Source of the DNA: Litorimonas sp964352855 | GTDB lineage: Bacteria > Pseudomonadota > Alphaproteobacteria > Caulobacterales > Maricaulaceae | Length of the DNA: 64,000 nucleotides | Assembly (NCBI GenBank): GCA_964352855.1 | Contig: CAYGTR010000012.1 | Location: 1-64,000 of the forward strand | Reading direction: 5' to 3' | Part shown: in pieces, positions 27,452 to 34,936 of the stretch | Layout of the letters: each line of letters starts with the position of its first letter | Numbering within the stretch: the first letter of the stretch is position 1 | Notes under the pieces: model-generated | What the model saw: the letters and a program-made list of their open reading frames with translations, nothing else | Databases searched by the model: none | Told to the model about the DNA's origin: nothing | Position numbers and translations under genes: made by a program

Positions 27452-28215
27452 AGTCTTATCACAATTCCGGCCTTCGTCAGGTCAGATTTTAAGGTAGGTA
27501 TTTGGATTATGTCTTTATGAAAGACACTCGCAGCGAGAGCGCCGTCGACATTGGCTTGCTCGAAAACATCTTTGAAATGTGTAACTTCCCCTGCACCACC
27601 AGACGCGATTAAAGGCACCGGGCAGATATCACGAACGGCTTTTAACTGCGCGATATCATAGCCTTTGCGCACACCGTCTTGGTTCATGCAGTTTAAGACG
27701 ATTTCACCGGCACCGCGGTCACAGGCTTCTTTTATCCAAGCGAGTGTTTCCCGACCGGTTTCACGTTGTTTGTTCGGGTCACCCGTGTGAGAGCGGACTC
27801 GATACGTGCCATTATCTTCAAAACTATCTACGCCCACAACAATACATTGCCGTCCAAAAGCTTGGCTCATATCGGTTATGAGTTGAGGGTTCATGAGGGC
27901 AGGCGAATTAATGCTGATTTTATCGGCTCCTGCCGCGAGCCGTGCTGCTGCGGCTTCGACCGTTTTTATGCCGCCTGCAACACAGAAAGGAATATCAAGG
28001 ACTTGCGAGACAGACTTCACCCAGTCAGGGCTGATGGAGCGATCATCCACTGAGGCTGTGATATCATAAAATACCAACTCATCCGCGCCCGCATCACGGT
28101 AACGCAGAGCGAGGTCGAGTATGCCGCCAACGTCTTCATGGTTGCGGAACTGAACGCCTTTGACGACACGTCCGTCTCTGACGTCCAGACAAGGTATAAT
28201 TCGCTTAGCTAGCAC
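27448..28215 (-). CDS. hisF: Imidazole glycerol phosphate synthase cyclase subunit HisF
   Basis: A 255-residue (beta/alpha)8 barrel. The N terminus MLAKRIIPCLDVRDGRVVKG holds the catalytic Asp, the second half repeats the phosphate loop (IASGGAGEVTHF), and a central VGVDSF segment holds the other catalytic Asp. With HisH it makes IGP and AICAR. Start codon is GTG 28215, overlapping the hisA end by 7 bases. Confidence 0.96.
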   Translation of the reverse strand: MLAKRIIPCLDVRDGRVVKGVQFRNHEDVGGILDLALRYRDAGADELVFYDITASVDDRSISPDWVKSVSQVLDIPFCVAGGIKTVEAAAARLAAGADKISINSPALMNPQLITDMSQAFGRQCIVVGVDSFEDNGTYRVRSHTGDPNKQRETGRETLAWIKEACDRGAGEIVLNCMNQDGVRKGYDIAQLKAVRDICPVPLIASGGAGEVTHFKDVFEQANVDGALAASVFHKDIIQIPTLKSDLTKAGIVIRL

Positions 28216-28934
28216 GCAACGGCCTCGGAGACAGTGAAACGGTTCTCATAAAGGGCTTTGCCGATAATAATCCCGTACGGATTGAGCGCTTTAAGCGACT
28301 TTACATCGTCCAACGTGCCTACGCCACCGGAGGTAATAAGATCGAGCGTAGGGTATTTCGTTTGAACCTCTTTATAAAGATCAACATTTGACCCACCGAG
28401 TACACCATCACGCCCTATATCCGTTATCAAAACAGTTTTAAGACCGGAACCGGAATAATCATCTAACACATGCCAGAGTGATTTTTCCCCGGTTTCCATC
28501 CATCCGCGCGTCGCAGGAACCGGCACACCGTTTTCATCCAGATTGACGTCTAAGGCGATAACAAGTCTATCCGCACCAACTTCGTTAATCCAAAACTTTA
28601 CCATTTGTGGGTTTGTGACAGACAGCGAGCCGACAACAACACGATCAACACCGCCGTCTAAGAGGCGTTGAATTTGGGAGATTTCCCGAATACCTCCGCC
28701 TGTTTGAACCTTGAGACCACTTTCTCTGGCGAGCTCAATTATTAAGTCGATTTGTTCGGAATTGCCATGCTTGGCCCCATCAAGATCAACAACATGCATG
28801 CGTGTTGCGCCCTGCGCCGCAAAGCCCTTGGCGACATCAATAGGCAATTCTGCGTAATCTGTGCGCCTATTAAAGTCGCCCTTATAAAGCCGGACACAGC
28901 GTCCGCCGATAAGGTCAATTGCCGGAATAATCAT
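28209..28934 (-). CDS. hisA: ProFAR isomerase HisA
   Basis: A 241-residue half-barrel-duplicated isomerase: IIPAIDLIGGRCVRLYKGDF at the start with the catalytic Asp, TGGGIRE phosphate loop, TDIGRDGVLGG with the second Asp, and TSGGVGTLDD. It opens the ribose of ProFAR before HisFH. Overlaps hisH by 4 bases. Confidence 0.96.
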   Translation of the reverse strand: MIIPAIDLIGGRCVRLYKGDFNRRTDYAELPIDVAKGFAAQGATRMHVVDLDGAKHGNSEQIDLIIELARESGLKVQTGGGIREISQIQRLLDGGVDRVVVGSLSVTNPQMVKFWINEVGADRLVIALDVNLDENGVPVPATRGWMETGEKSLWHVLDDYSGSGLKTVLITDIGRDGVLGGSNVDLYKEVQTKYPTLDLITSGGVGTLDDVKSLKALNPYGIIIGKALYENRFTVSEAVAC

Positions 28935-29530
28935 GCGGGTAGATCCAAGAAGTTTTTCAATATTTTTGCGCCTGTTGCACTACTGCGTTCAGGATGGAAT
29001 TGACACCCCTGAAAATTATTGTGCTTAACGATCGCTGAGAATTCGCTTCCATAAGTCGAGGATACAAGCGTATGAGAGTTTACAGGGGCTGCAAAAGAGT
29101 GAACAAAGTAGGCATAATCTGTTCCGTTTAAGCCTTTTACAAGGGGCGCCTCTTTGAGAACTGACAATGTATTCCATCCCATATGCGGGCTGGGGTTGTT
29201 CTTTGTATCTAATGCCCCGACATGTCCCGGAATCACACCAAAGCCTTCAACTGTTTCATTACCTTCATCTAATGTGTCGAACATAAGCTGCATGCCGAGA
29301 CATATACCGAGAACGGGCTGCTTTAGGTTTTTTACGACCGGAACAAGATTACGCGCATTTATTTTTGTCATAGCAAAAGGCGCACTACCGACACCCGGTA
29401 GGACAACTTTGTCGGCGCCGGATATTTGTTCCGCATCGGCTGTGATGTCTGACTGAACACCGAGGCGTTCAAATGCAAATGCCACGGATGAAAGATTGGC
29501 GCAGCCTGTATCAATGATAACCAGACTCAT
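28931..29530 (-). CDS. hisH: Imidazole glycerol phosphate synthase glutaminase subunit HisH
   Basis: A 199-residue class I glutamine amidotransferase. The nucleophile loop is VLGICLGMQLMF, the oxyanion region LPGVGSAPF, and the His-Glu pair lies in QFHPERSS. It supplies ammonia to HisF. Overlaps the HisC-HisB fusion gene by 4 bases and hisA by 4. Confidence 0.96.
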   Translation of the reverse strand: MSLVIIDTGCANLSSVAFAFERLGVQSDITADAEQISGADKVVLPGVGSAPFAMTKINARNLVPVVKNLKQPVLGICLGMQLMFDTLDEGNETVEGFGVIPGHVGALDTKNNPSPHMGWNTLSVLKEAPLVKGLNGTDYAYFVHSFAAPVNSHTLVSSTYGSEFSAIVKHNNFQGCQFHPERSSATGAKILKNFLDLPA

Positions 29531-31182
29531 GAAAGCATACCTTTGGTAGAGGGCACATCAGTTCCACCTGTTTTCGCAAAAGCAGGCCGAAGCGCGCGAC
29601 CGACCCCTTTGAAACAAGCTTCAATAATATGATGCGAGTTATCGCCTTTGACATCTATATGAATAGCACATTTGAGGGTTTGCGCGAGGCTTTCAAAGAA
29701 GTGCGGACACATTTCGACGGGGAATTCACCAACGTGATCTGTTGGGAACTTGCCGTTGAAAACAGCTGCGGGACGCCCTGATAGGTCAATCGCCACACGG
29801 GCTTGCGTTTCGTCCATAGGCATCACAAATCCATATCGACCAATGCCTGCTTTATCGCCAAGCGCTTGATGGAGAGCCTCCCCAAAGGCAAGGGCTGTAT
29901 CTTCTATCGTATGGTGACCGTCTATTTCGAGATCGCCTTTGCAGGTTAGGTTCAAACCCATGCCACCGTGTTTGGCGATTTGTTCCAGCATGTGATCGAA
30001 GAAGCCAATACCGGTTTCGATTTCGACCTTGGAGGTGTCATCCAAATTAACGCGCACAGCAATGTCGGTTTCTTTCGTTTTACGGAAAACTTCACCAATG
30101 CGTTCGGCTTTGTCATCTGCCGTGATACCAAAGGCTTTAAGAGCGAGCGTATTTTCGTAGGGTGAACCAATAGAAATGCGCATGCGTCCTGTTGTTGATC
30201 GATAATCACGAATTTTGATTGCGCGTTTGTTTAACTCCCGCATCAGATCTTCATCATCTTTGACATCCAATAAAAGGAAGTTGGCTGCTGAGGGATAAAC
30301 TGTTTTGACAAAGGGTGACTTCGCGAGTTCATTTAACATACGGTCGCGTTCGCTCAAGGTTTCCGCTAGACGTTCGGCATGAACCCCCATAGCTGCTGGC
30401 GCCAGTGCAACCATAATTGCATTTTCAACCGGGCGCGCAATGGGATAAGGCGGCAGTACTTTGAGCATCAGAGCAATAACACGCTCATCAGCAATGGCAG
30501 ATCCACCCCTGACGCCCGCAAGCGCATAGGCTTTGGAAAGCGTTCTGAGGATAACTAGGTTTGGATAGTCATCAATATCACCGACAAAACTCTCAACCTC
30601 TGAAAACTCAATATAAGCCTCATCTACGACAATGAATATCGTCGGGAAAGCTTGTGCCAAATCCAAAACGGCCTGACGCTTTATTTCATTACCTGTTGGG
30701 TTGTTGGGTGAACAAATGAATATAGCCTTGAGATTATCCGTCGCCTTTGCTGCCTTATGGATACCTTCAATATCCCATTGGTAATTTTCGTCCAAAGGCA
30801 CTTCGACCGTGTTTGTGCCCTGAATATCGGCGCAGGTTTTGTAATACCCAAAGGTTGGAGGGCATATCAGAATTGAGTCTTGACCGTCTTCACAAAAAGT
30901 ACGCAACAAGATTTCAATACCTTCATCTGCTCCGCGCCCCACCATGAGGCGTTCGGGTTTCGTGCCGTATATGTCGGCTAAGCGTTGACGTAAGGCAGCG
31001 GGTTGCTGTTCCGGGTAACGGTTGAAGTCTTTTGCGCCTGTGATTGGAGGAGGCGCATAAGGGTTTTCGTTGGCATCAAGATGTAGAGCATTTGTGCTGC
31101 CACCCCGCGCGGAATAACTATCAAAGGCCAAAATCGCTTTACGCGCGATTGAGTATGGCCACTCTAAGGTTTTGGTCGTCAT
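29527..31182 (-). CDS. HisC-HisB fusion: histidinol-phosphate aminotransferase + imidazoleglycerol-phosphate dehydratase
   Basis: A 551-residue continuous frame. Residues 1 to about 358 are HisC: LDANENPYAPPP, CSPNNPTGNEI, VDEAYIEFS, and the PLP lysine in LRTLSKAYALAG (about 215). Residues about 366-551 are IGPD: GIGFFDHMLEQIAKHGG, DGHHTIEDTALA, and the second metal site GDNSHHIIEACFKG. The join follows VFRKTKE with no stop or frameshift. In enterobacteria IGPD is instead fused to a histidinol-phosphate phosphatase. No such phosphatase domain is present, so that step must be encoded elsewhere. Both active sites look intact. Confidence 0.93.
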   Translation of the reverse strand: MTTKTLEWPYSIARKAILAFDSYSARGGSTNALHLDANENPYAPPPITGAKDFNRYPEQQPAALRQRLADIYGTKPERLMVGRGADEGIEILLRTFCEDGQDSILICPPTFGYYKTCADIQGTNTVEVPLDENYQWDIEGIHKAAKATDNLKAIFICSPNNPTGNEIKRQAVLDLAQAFPTIFIVVDEAYIEFSEVESFVGDIDDYPNLVILRTLSKAYALAGVRGGSAIADERVIALMLKVLPPYPIARPVENAIMVALAPAAMGVHAERLAETLSERDRMLNELAKSPFVKTVYPSAANFLLLDVKDDEDLMRELNKRAIKIRDYRSTTGRMRISIGSPYENTLALKAFGITADDKAERIGEVFRKTKETDIAVRVNLDDTSKVEIETGIGFFDHMLEQIAKHGGMGLNLTCKGDLEIDGHHTIEDTALAFGEALHQALGDKAGIGRYGFVMPMDETQARVAIDLSGRPAAVFNGKFPTDHVGEFPVEMCPHFFESLAQTLKCAIHIDVKGDNSHHIIEACFKGVGRALRPAFAKTGGTDVPSTKGMLS

Positions 31183-32477
31183 GATAACGCCTCCAAGCGT
31201 AAAGATACGGCGCGTTTATGGGCTTCGAGTTCTTCCAGCGTGGCTAAGCGTTCGACCGTCGGGCCGAGGTTTTTTAGGCCCTTTTTTGTAAGGCGTTGCA
31301 CGCTGATATATTTGATGAAACTTTCCAATGTCACGCCGGAATAAGCTCGGGCGGCACCATAGGTTGGGAGTGTGTGGTTTGTTCCACTGGCATAGTCACC
31401 TACAGATTCCGGTGTCCAAGGCCCGAGGAAGATTGAACCCGCATGACGAATGGCGGGTACAAGCGTTTCGGGTTTATTCATTTGCACGATAAGGTGTTCG
31501 GGTGCGTAACGGTTTACGATATCGACCACATCTGCACGGTCTTTAGCTACGATCATACGTGCAAACTCAAGCGCTTTTTCAGCAATATCTTTGCGCGGCA
31601 GAGTGGCGACTTGTTCTTTAACGCAATCTTCTATGCGTTCTGCCATCGCGTTGGATGAAGCCACGCAAATAACTTGTGCTAGCGTATCATGCTCAGCTTG
31701 GCTTAAGAGATCTGAAGCGACAAACACGGGGTTAGCCTTATCGTCGGCTAATACCATGGCCTCTGAGGGGCCTGCCGGTAAGTCAATGGCGGGACCGCCC
31801 GGTTCTTGTGCGACAAGCGATTTTGCCATAGCGACCCAAGCATTTCCGGGGCCAAAGATTTTATCACATTTTGGAATCGTTTCTGTGCCGTAGGCGAGGG
31901 CGGCTATGGCTTGAGCTCCGCCGCAAGCATAGACAGCTGTGACTTTGCAGCGATAGGCCGCCGCCAGTATGGCGGGATTAATCTGGCCGTCTTTGCCTGG
32001 CGGCGTGACAATTATTCGGTGACGCACACCCGCAACTTTTGCAGGCACGGCGAGCATGAGTAGAGTGGACACCAAAGGCGCTGTGCCGCCCGGTACATAA
32101 AGCCCTGCCGTATCAATCGCTCTGACCTCCCGAGAACAAGTAACACCCTTCATTGTCTGAACCGTGATATCTTGAGGTCTTTGTGCTTGATGAAATTTCT
32201 TGATGTTGCTGCGCGCCACTTCAATGGCATGTTTGTCAGCTTCGGGAAGATTGACCCAAGCCGCTTCGAGCGTCTCAAAAGGAATTTTCAAGTTTTTAAT
32301 TTCAACGCCATCAAATTTAACGGTGTAATCTAGCACGGCCTTATCCCCACCGCTCTTGACTGTGTTCATAATGTCCCGAACAACGGAGACGATATCCCCA
32401 TCAGATATAGCCGCAGGACGCGCAAGCGCTTCTGATTTCGCCTCGTCTGTTAAATTTGACCACTTAAAGCGTTGCAT
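31179..32477 (-). CDS. hisD: Histidinol dehydrogenase
   Basis: A 432-residue zinc enzyme for the last two oxidations to histidine. Signatures: GLYVPGGTAPLVSTLLMLA, GGAQAIAALAYGTETIP, KIFGPGNAWVA, DLPAGPSEAMVLAD, SQAEHDTLAQ with a zinc His, and NHTLPTYGAAR. I chose ATG 32477 (MQRFKW), 2 bases past the hisG stop, rather than further-upstream starts inside hisG that add an unrelated 33 residues. Overlaps the HisC-HisB gene by 4 bases. Confidence 0.95.
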   Translation of the reverse strand: MQRFKWSNLTDEAKSEALARPAAISDGDIVSVVRDIMNTVKSGGDKAVLDYTVKFDGVEIKNLKIPFETLEAAWVNLPEADKHAIEVARSNIKKFHQAQRPQDITVQTMKGVTCSREVRAIDTAGLYVPGGTAPLVSTLLMLAVPAKVAGVRHRIIVTPPGKDGQINPAILAAAYRCKVTAVYACGGAQAIAALAYGTETIPKCDKIFGPGNAWVAMAKSLVAQEPGGPAIDLPAGPSEAMVLADDKANPVFVASDLLSQAEHDTLAQVICVASSNAMAERIEDCVKEQVATLPRKDIAEKALEFARMIVAKDRADVVDIVNRYAPEHLIVQMNKPETLVPAIRHAGSIFLGPWTPESVGDYASGTNHTLPTYGAARAYSGVTLESFIKYISVQRLTKKGLKNLGPTVERLATLEELEAHKRAVSLRLEALS

Positions 32478-32479
32478 GG

Positions 32480-33364
32480 CTAGCTCATCATCTTTTCTAT
32501 GGGTAAGACAAGAATCGCCCGTGCACCTAGTGCCTTTAGGTCTTCCAATGTTTCCCAAAAAATATTTTCTGTACATACGGCTTGAAGGGCGACCAGATTG
32601 CTGTCGCCTGTAAGTGGAATAATGGTTGGAGCATCTGAGCCGGGTAGGAGGGCTGTAATTTCTGCGACCTTATTCTTAGGCGCATTCAACATGATATATT
32701 TTGTCTCAGAAGACTTAATGACACCATCAATTCGGCGCATAAGTTTTGACAACAAAGCTTGTTTCTCAGCTGAAAGCGTCCGACCGGATTGAATAAGCAC
32801 AGCTTCACTTTCCAATATTGTTTCAAACGCTGTCAGCCCATTTGCCTCAAGGGTTGCACCGGATGAGACCAGATCACAAATGCTTTCGGCAATGCCGATA
32901 GACGGCGCGAGTTCAACAGCACCTTTCATTTCAACAGATTTAGCGGAAATATTATTGTCTCTCAGAAAACGCCCCAGAACACCGGGGTAAGTCGTTGCGA
33001 TCCGCGTGTTTGTAAGGTCTTTAGAACTTTTGATGAGGCCGTTATCAGGAGAGGCAAGTGAAAGCTTACAACGCGAAAACCCAAGACGCATTGTAATTTC
33101 TGCGTCCAACTTCTCTTTGCTTACCAATTGCTCTTCAACTAAAACATTTTCGCCTACAATACCAATATCTGCGGCGTTATTGCCAACAAAACTTGGAATG
33201 TCATCATCGCGAACGAGTAAGAGATCTATGGGCATGTTTTTGACGCGCGCCAATAGTCCGCCACCTCGAACAGCAAACCGTAGTCCGCATTTTTTCAGAA
33301 GCTCAAAACTATCATCTGCCAGTCGTCCTTTTTTTTGAAGGGCTATTCTTAGGCGGTCTGTCAT
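32480..33364 (-). CDS. hisG: ATP phosphoribosyltransferase, long form
   Basis: A 294-residue HisG_L with its own C-terminal regulatory domain (about 215-294), so no HisZ is needed and histidine feedback is expected. Signatures: LRIALQKKGRLADDS, LLVRDDDIPSFVG, ATTYPGVLGRFL and the phosphate loop DLVSSGATLEANGL. Start overlaps the regulator stop by 4 bases (ATGA). Confidence 0.95.
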   Translation of the reverse strand: MTDRLRIALQKKGRLADDSFELLKKCGLRFAVRGGGLLARVKNMPIDLLLVRDDDIPSFVGNNAADIGIVGENVLVEEQLVSKEKLDAEITMRLGFSRCKLSLASPDNGLIKSSKDLTNTRIATTYPGVLGRFLRDNNISAKSVEMKGAVELAPSIGIAESICDLVSSGATLEANGLTAFETILESEAVLIQSGRTLSAEKQALLSKLMRRIDGVIKSSETKYIMLNAPKNKVAEITALLPGSDAPTIIPLTGDSNLVALQAVCTENIFWETLEDLKALGARAILVLPIEKMMS

Positions 33365-33633
33365 GACTTTTCTTTCATTTTATCCAAAACATAGCGGTAG
33401 CCACCATGTGGTTCATCTTTGAGGAAGCGGGCAACGCGTCCAATTGTTGTTGTGCTGACACCTGTCTTCGCGTTGATATCTCTGTAGGAAAGTTTTCCCT
33501 CATCGAGAAGCTGCGCGACCATCCATCGTTCTGCTAAAGCATGCCTTTCTGCAGGTGTGCAAAGGTCTATCAGAAAAGAGGTTATTCTCTTTTCGTCTGC
33601 AAGGTTAGCCAGAGCTTGTTCAAGTGTTTGCAT
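33361..33633 (-). CDS. TrpR-like (YerC/YecD family) regulator, first gene of the his operon
   Basis: A 90-residue TrpR-superfamily protein: LCTPAERHALAERWMVAQLL is the dimer helix region, and LSYRDINAKTGVSTTTIGRV the helix-turn-helix. Related proteins head his operons in some bacteria and are thought to repress them (often called HisR). Here it is translationally coupled to hisG, and a 20-bp near-palindrome overlaps the promoter 10 bases upstream of its ATG, a layout expected of an autorepressor. Confidence 0.82.
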   Translation of the reverse strand: MQTLEQALANLADEKRITSFLIDLCTPAERHALAERWMVAQLLDEGKLSYRDINAKTGVSTTTIGRVARFLKDEPHGGYRYVLDKMKEKS

Positions 33634-33643
33634 ATTGTCTCAC

Positions 33644-33663
33644 TGTGTTAGCGCGCTAATACA
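33644..33663 (-). promoter_or_regulatory. Candidate his operator (20-bp near-palindrome)
   Basis: TGTGTTAGCGCGCTAATACA: all positions are symmetric except one pair. It begins 11 bases before the regulator ATG and overlaps the predicted -10 box. CTA/TAG half-sites recall TrpR-type operators. Likely bound by the TrpR-like protein just downstream; not demonstrated. Confidence 0.5.
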
Positions 33664-33683
33664 GATATCCATTATTCAATCAA
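33656..33683 (-). promoter_or_regulatory. Predicted sigma70-type promoter of the his operon
   Basis: On the minus strand, -35 TTGATT (33683-33678), a 16-base spacer and -10 TATTAG (33661-33656). The -10 lies inside the palindrome, so repressor binding would block RNA polymerase. Confidence 0.4.
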
Positions 33684-33804
33684 GCAATTATTTTAAAATC
33701 GCAGTTATAAAGGCAGTTGTAATAGAGCCAGACTTGTTTGTTTCATAATCATCAAAAGCGATTTCAATATTCTCACTTTACAAAATGGCTGAAACTACAT
33801 AAAA

Positions 33805-33822
33805 CGTGGGAAATATCCCACG
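33805..33822. promoter_or_regulatory. Inverted repeat upstream of cysD, candidate operator
   Basis: CGTGGGA-aata-TCCCACG: perfect 7-bp arms, ending 13 bases before the cysD ATG and 3 bases before its GGAAGAGG ribosome binding site. A possible -35 TTTACA lies at 33777-33782 with a weak CATAAA near 33798. The CysD N terminus carries a helix-turn-helix, so this may be its own binding site; it could instead act as an RNA hairpin. Confidence 0.45.
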
Positions 33823-33835
33823 ATAGGAAGAGGCA

Positions 33836-34936
33836 ATGAGTGACAGTGTAATTGAAAGAGCTTTAGCTCTTGCAGATGTAACAGGGCAGTCTGTATCTAC
33901 GATCTCTCGAAAGATTTTCAATGATGGTAAAACGATATCACGTTTGGAAAATGGTGGATCACTCACAACAAAGACTTTAGAGTTCGCTTTGGCTAAACTA
34001 ACAAGTTTGGAATTAGAAGTGCAGGCTGAGTCAGGCTTGATGTTGTCGCATCTTGACCGGCTGGAAGCAGAGGCCATTCACATTATGCGGGAAGTGGCGT
34101 CGCAGTCTGAAAATCCTGTTATGCTTTATTCCGTGGGTAAAGATAGCTCAGTTATGTTACATTTGGCGGAGAAGGCTTTTTATCCGTCACCCCCACCTTT
34201 TCCATTAATGCATGTTGATACGACATGGAAATTCAAAGAAATGATCGCCTTCCGAGACCGTCGGGCCAAAGAAGTCGGCATGGATCTCATCGTTCACATC
34301 AATCAAGACGGAGTTGATCAGGGCGTCGGGCCTTTCACGCATGGATCTGCTGTACATACAGATATTATGAAAACCCAAAGTCTGAAAATGGCACTGGATA
34401 AGTATAAATTTGACGCGGCTTTTGGAGGTGCCCGTCGGGACGAGGAAAAATCTCGTGCGAAGGAGCGTATTTTCTCTTTCCGGAATGAAAATCACCGTTG
34501 GGATGCTAAAAACCAACGTCCGGAGCTTTGGAACATTTACAATACACGCGTACACAAGGGCGAAAGCATGCGCGTTTTCCCCCTCTCAAATTGGACGGAA
34601 CTAGATATATGGCAATATATTCACCGCGAAAATATTCCGATACCCGATCTTTATCTCTCAAAACCGAGGCCTGTGGTCGAACATGAAGGAGTTCTCATTA
34701 TGGTCGATGATGACCGTATGCCGATCACCAAGGGTCATGAGCCAGAAATGCGATCTGTTCGTTTCCGGACTTTAGGATGTTATCCCTTAACCGGGGCTGT
34801 TGAAAGTGAGGCCACGACCTTACCGGAAGTGATCCAAGAAATGCTCTTAACGACGACGTCTGAGCGCCAAGGCCGTGTGATCGACTCTGATGCAGGCGCC
34901 TCAATGGAGCAGAAGAAAGAAGAGGGATATTTCTGA
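33836..34936 (+). CDS. cysD: Sulfate adenylyltransferase small subunit CysD with N-terminal HTH extension
   Basis: A 366-residue protein. Residues about 67-366 are CysD: HLDRLEAEAIHIMREVA, the PP-loop YSVGKDSSVMLHL (about 97), HVDTTWKFKEM, GGARRDEEKSRAKERIFS and FRTLGCYPLTGAVES. Usual CysD is about 300 residues and starts near MSHLDRLEAE. The extra 66 residues have the pattern of a small helix-turn-helix (SVSTISRKIFNDGKTISRL, then a GGSLTTKTLEFALAKL helix). The upstream ATG is preferred because GGAAGAGG precedes it; an internal ATG at 34040 lacks a good site. The enzyme makes APS with CysN. Overlaps cysNC by 1 base. Confidence 0.92.
   Translation: MSDSVIERALALADVTGQSVSTISRKIFNDGKTISRLENGGSLTTKTLEFALAKLTSLELEVQAESGLMLSHLDRLEAEAIHIMREVASQSENPVMLYSVGKDSSVMLHLAEKAFYPSPPPFPLMHVDTTWKFKEMIAFRDRRAKEVGMDLIVHINQDGVDQGVGPFTHGSAVHTDIMKTQSLKMALDKYKFDAAFGGARRDEEKSRAKERIFSFRNENHRWDAKNQRPELWNIYNTRVHKGESMRVFPLSNWTELDIWQYIHRENIPIPDLYLSKPRPVVEHEGVLIMVDDDRMPITKGHEPEMRSVRFRTLGCYPLTGAVESEATTLPEVIQEMLLTTTSERQGRVIDSDAGASMEQKKEEGYF

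Noticed and set aside
34040..34936. CysD starting at the internal ATG 34040
   Set aside because: The upstream ATG has a far better ribosome binding site and the extension has coherent helix-turn-helix pattern; kept as an alternative only.
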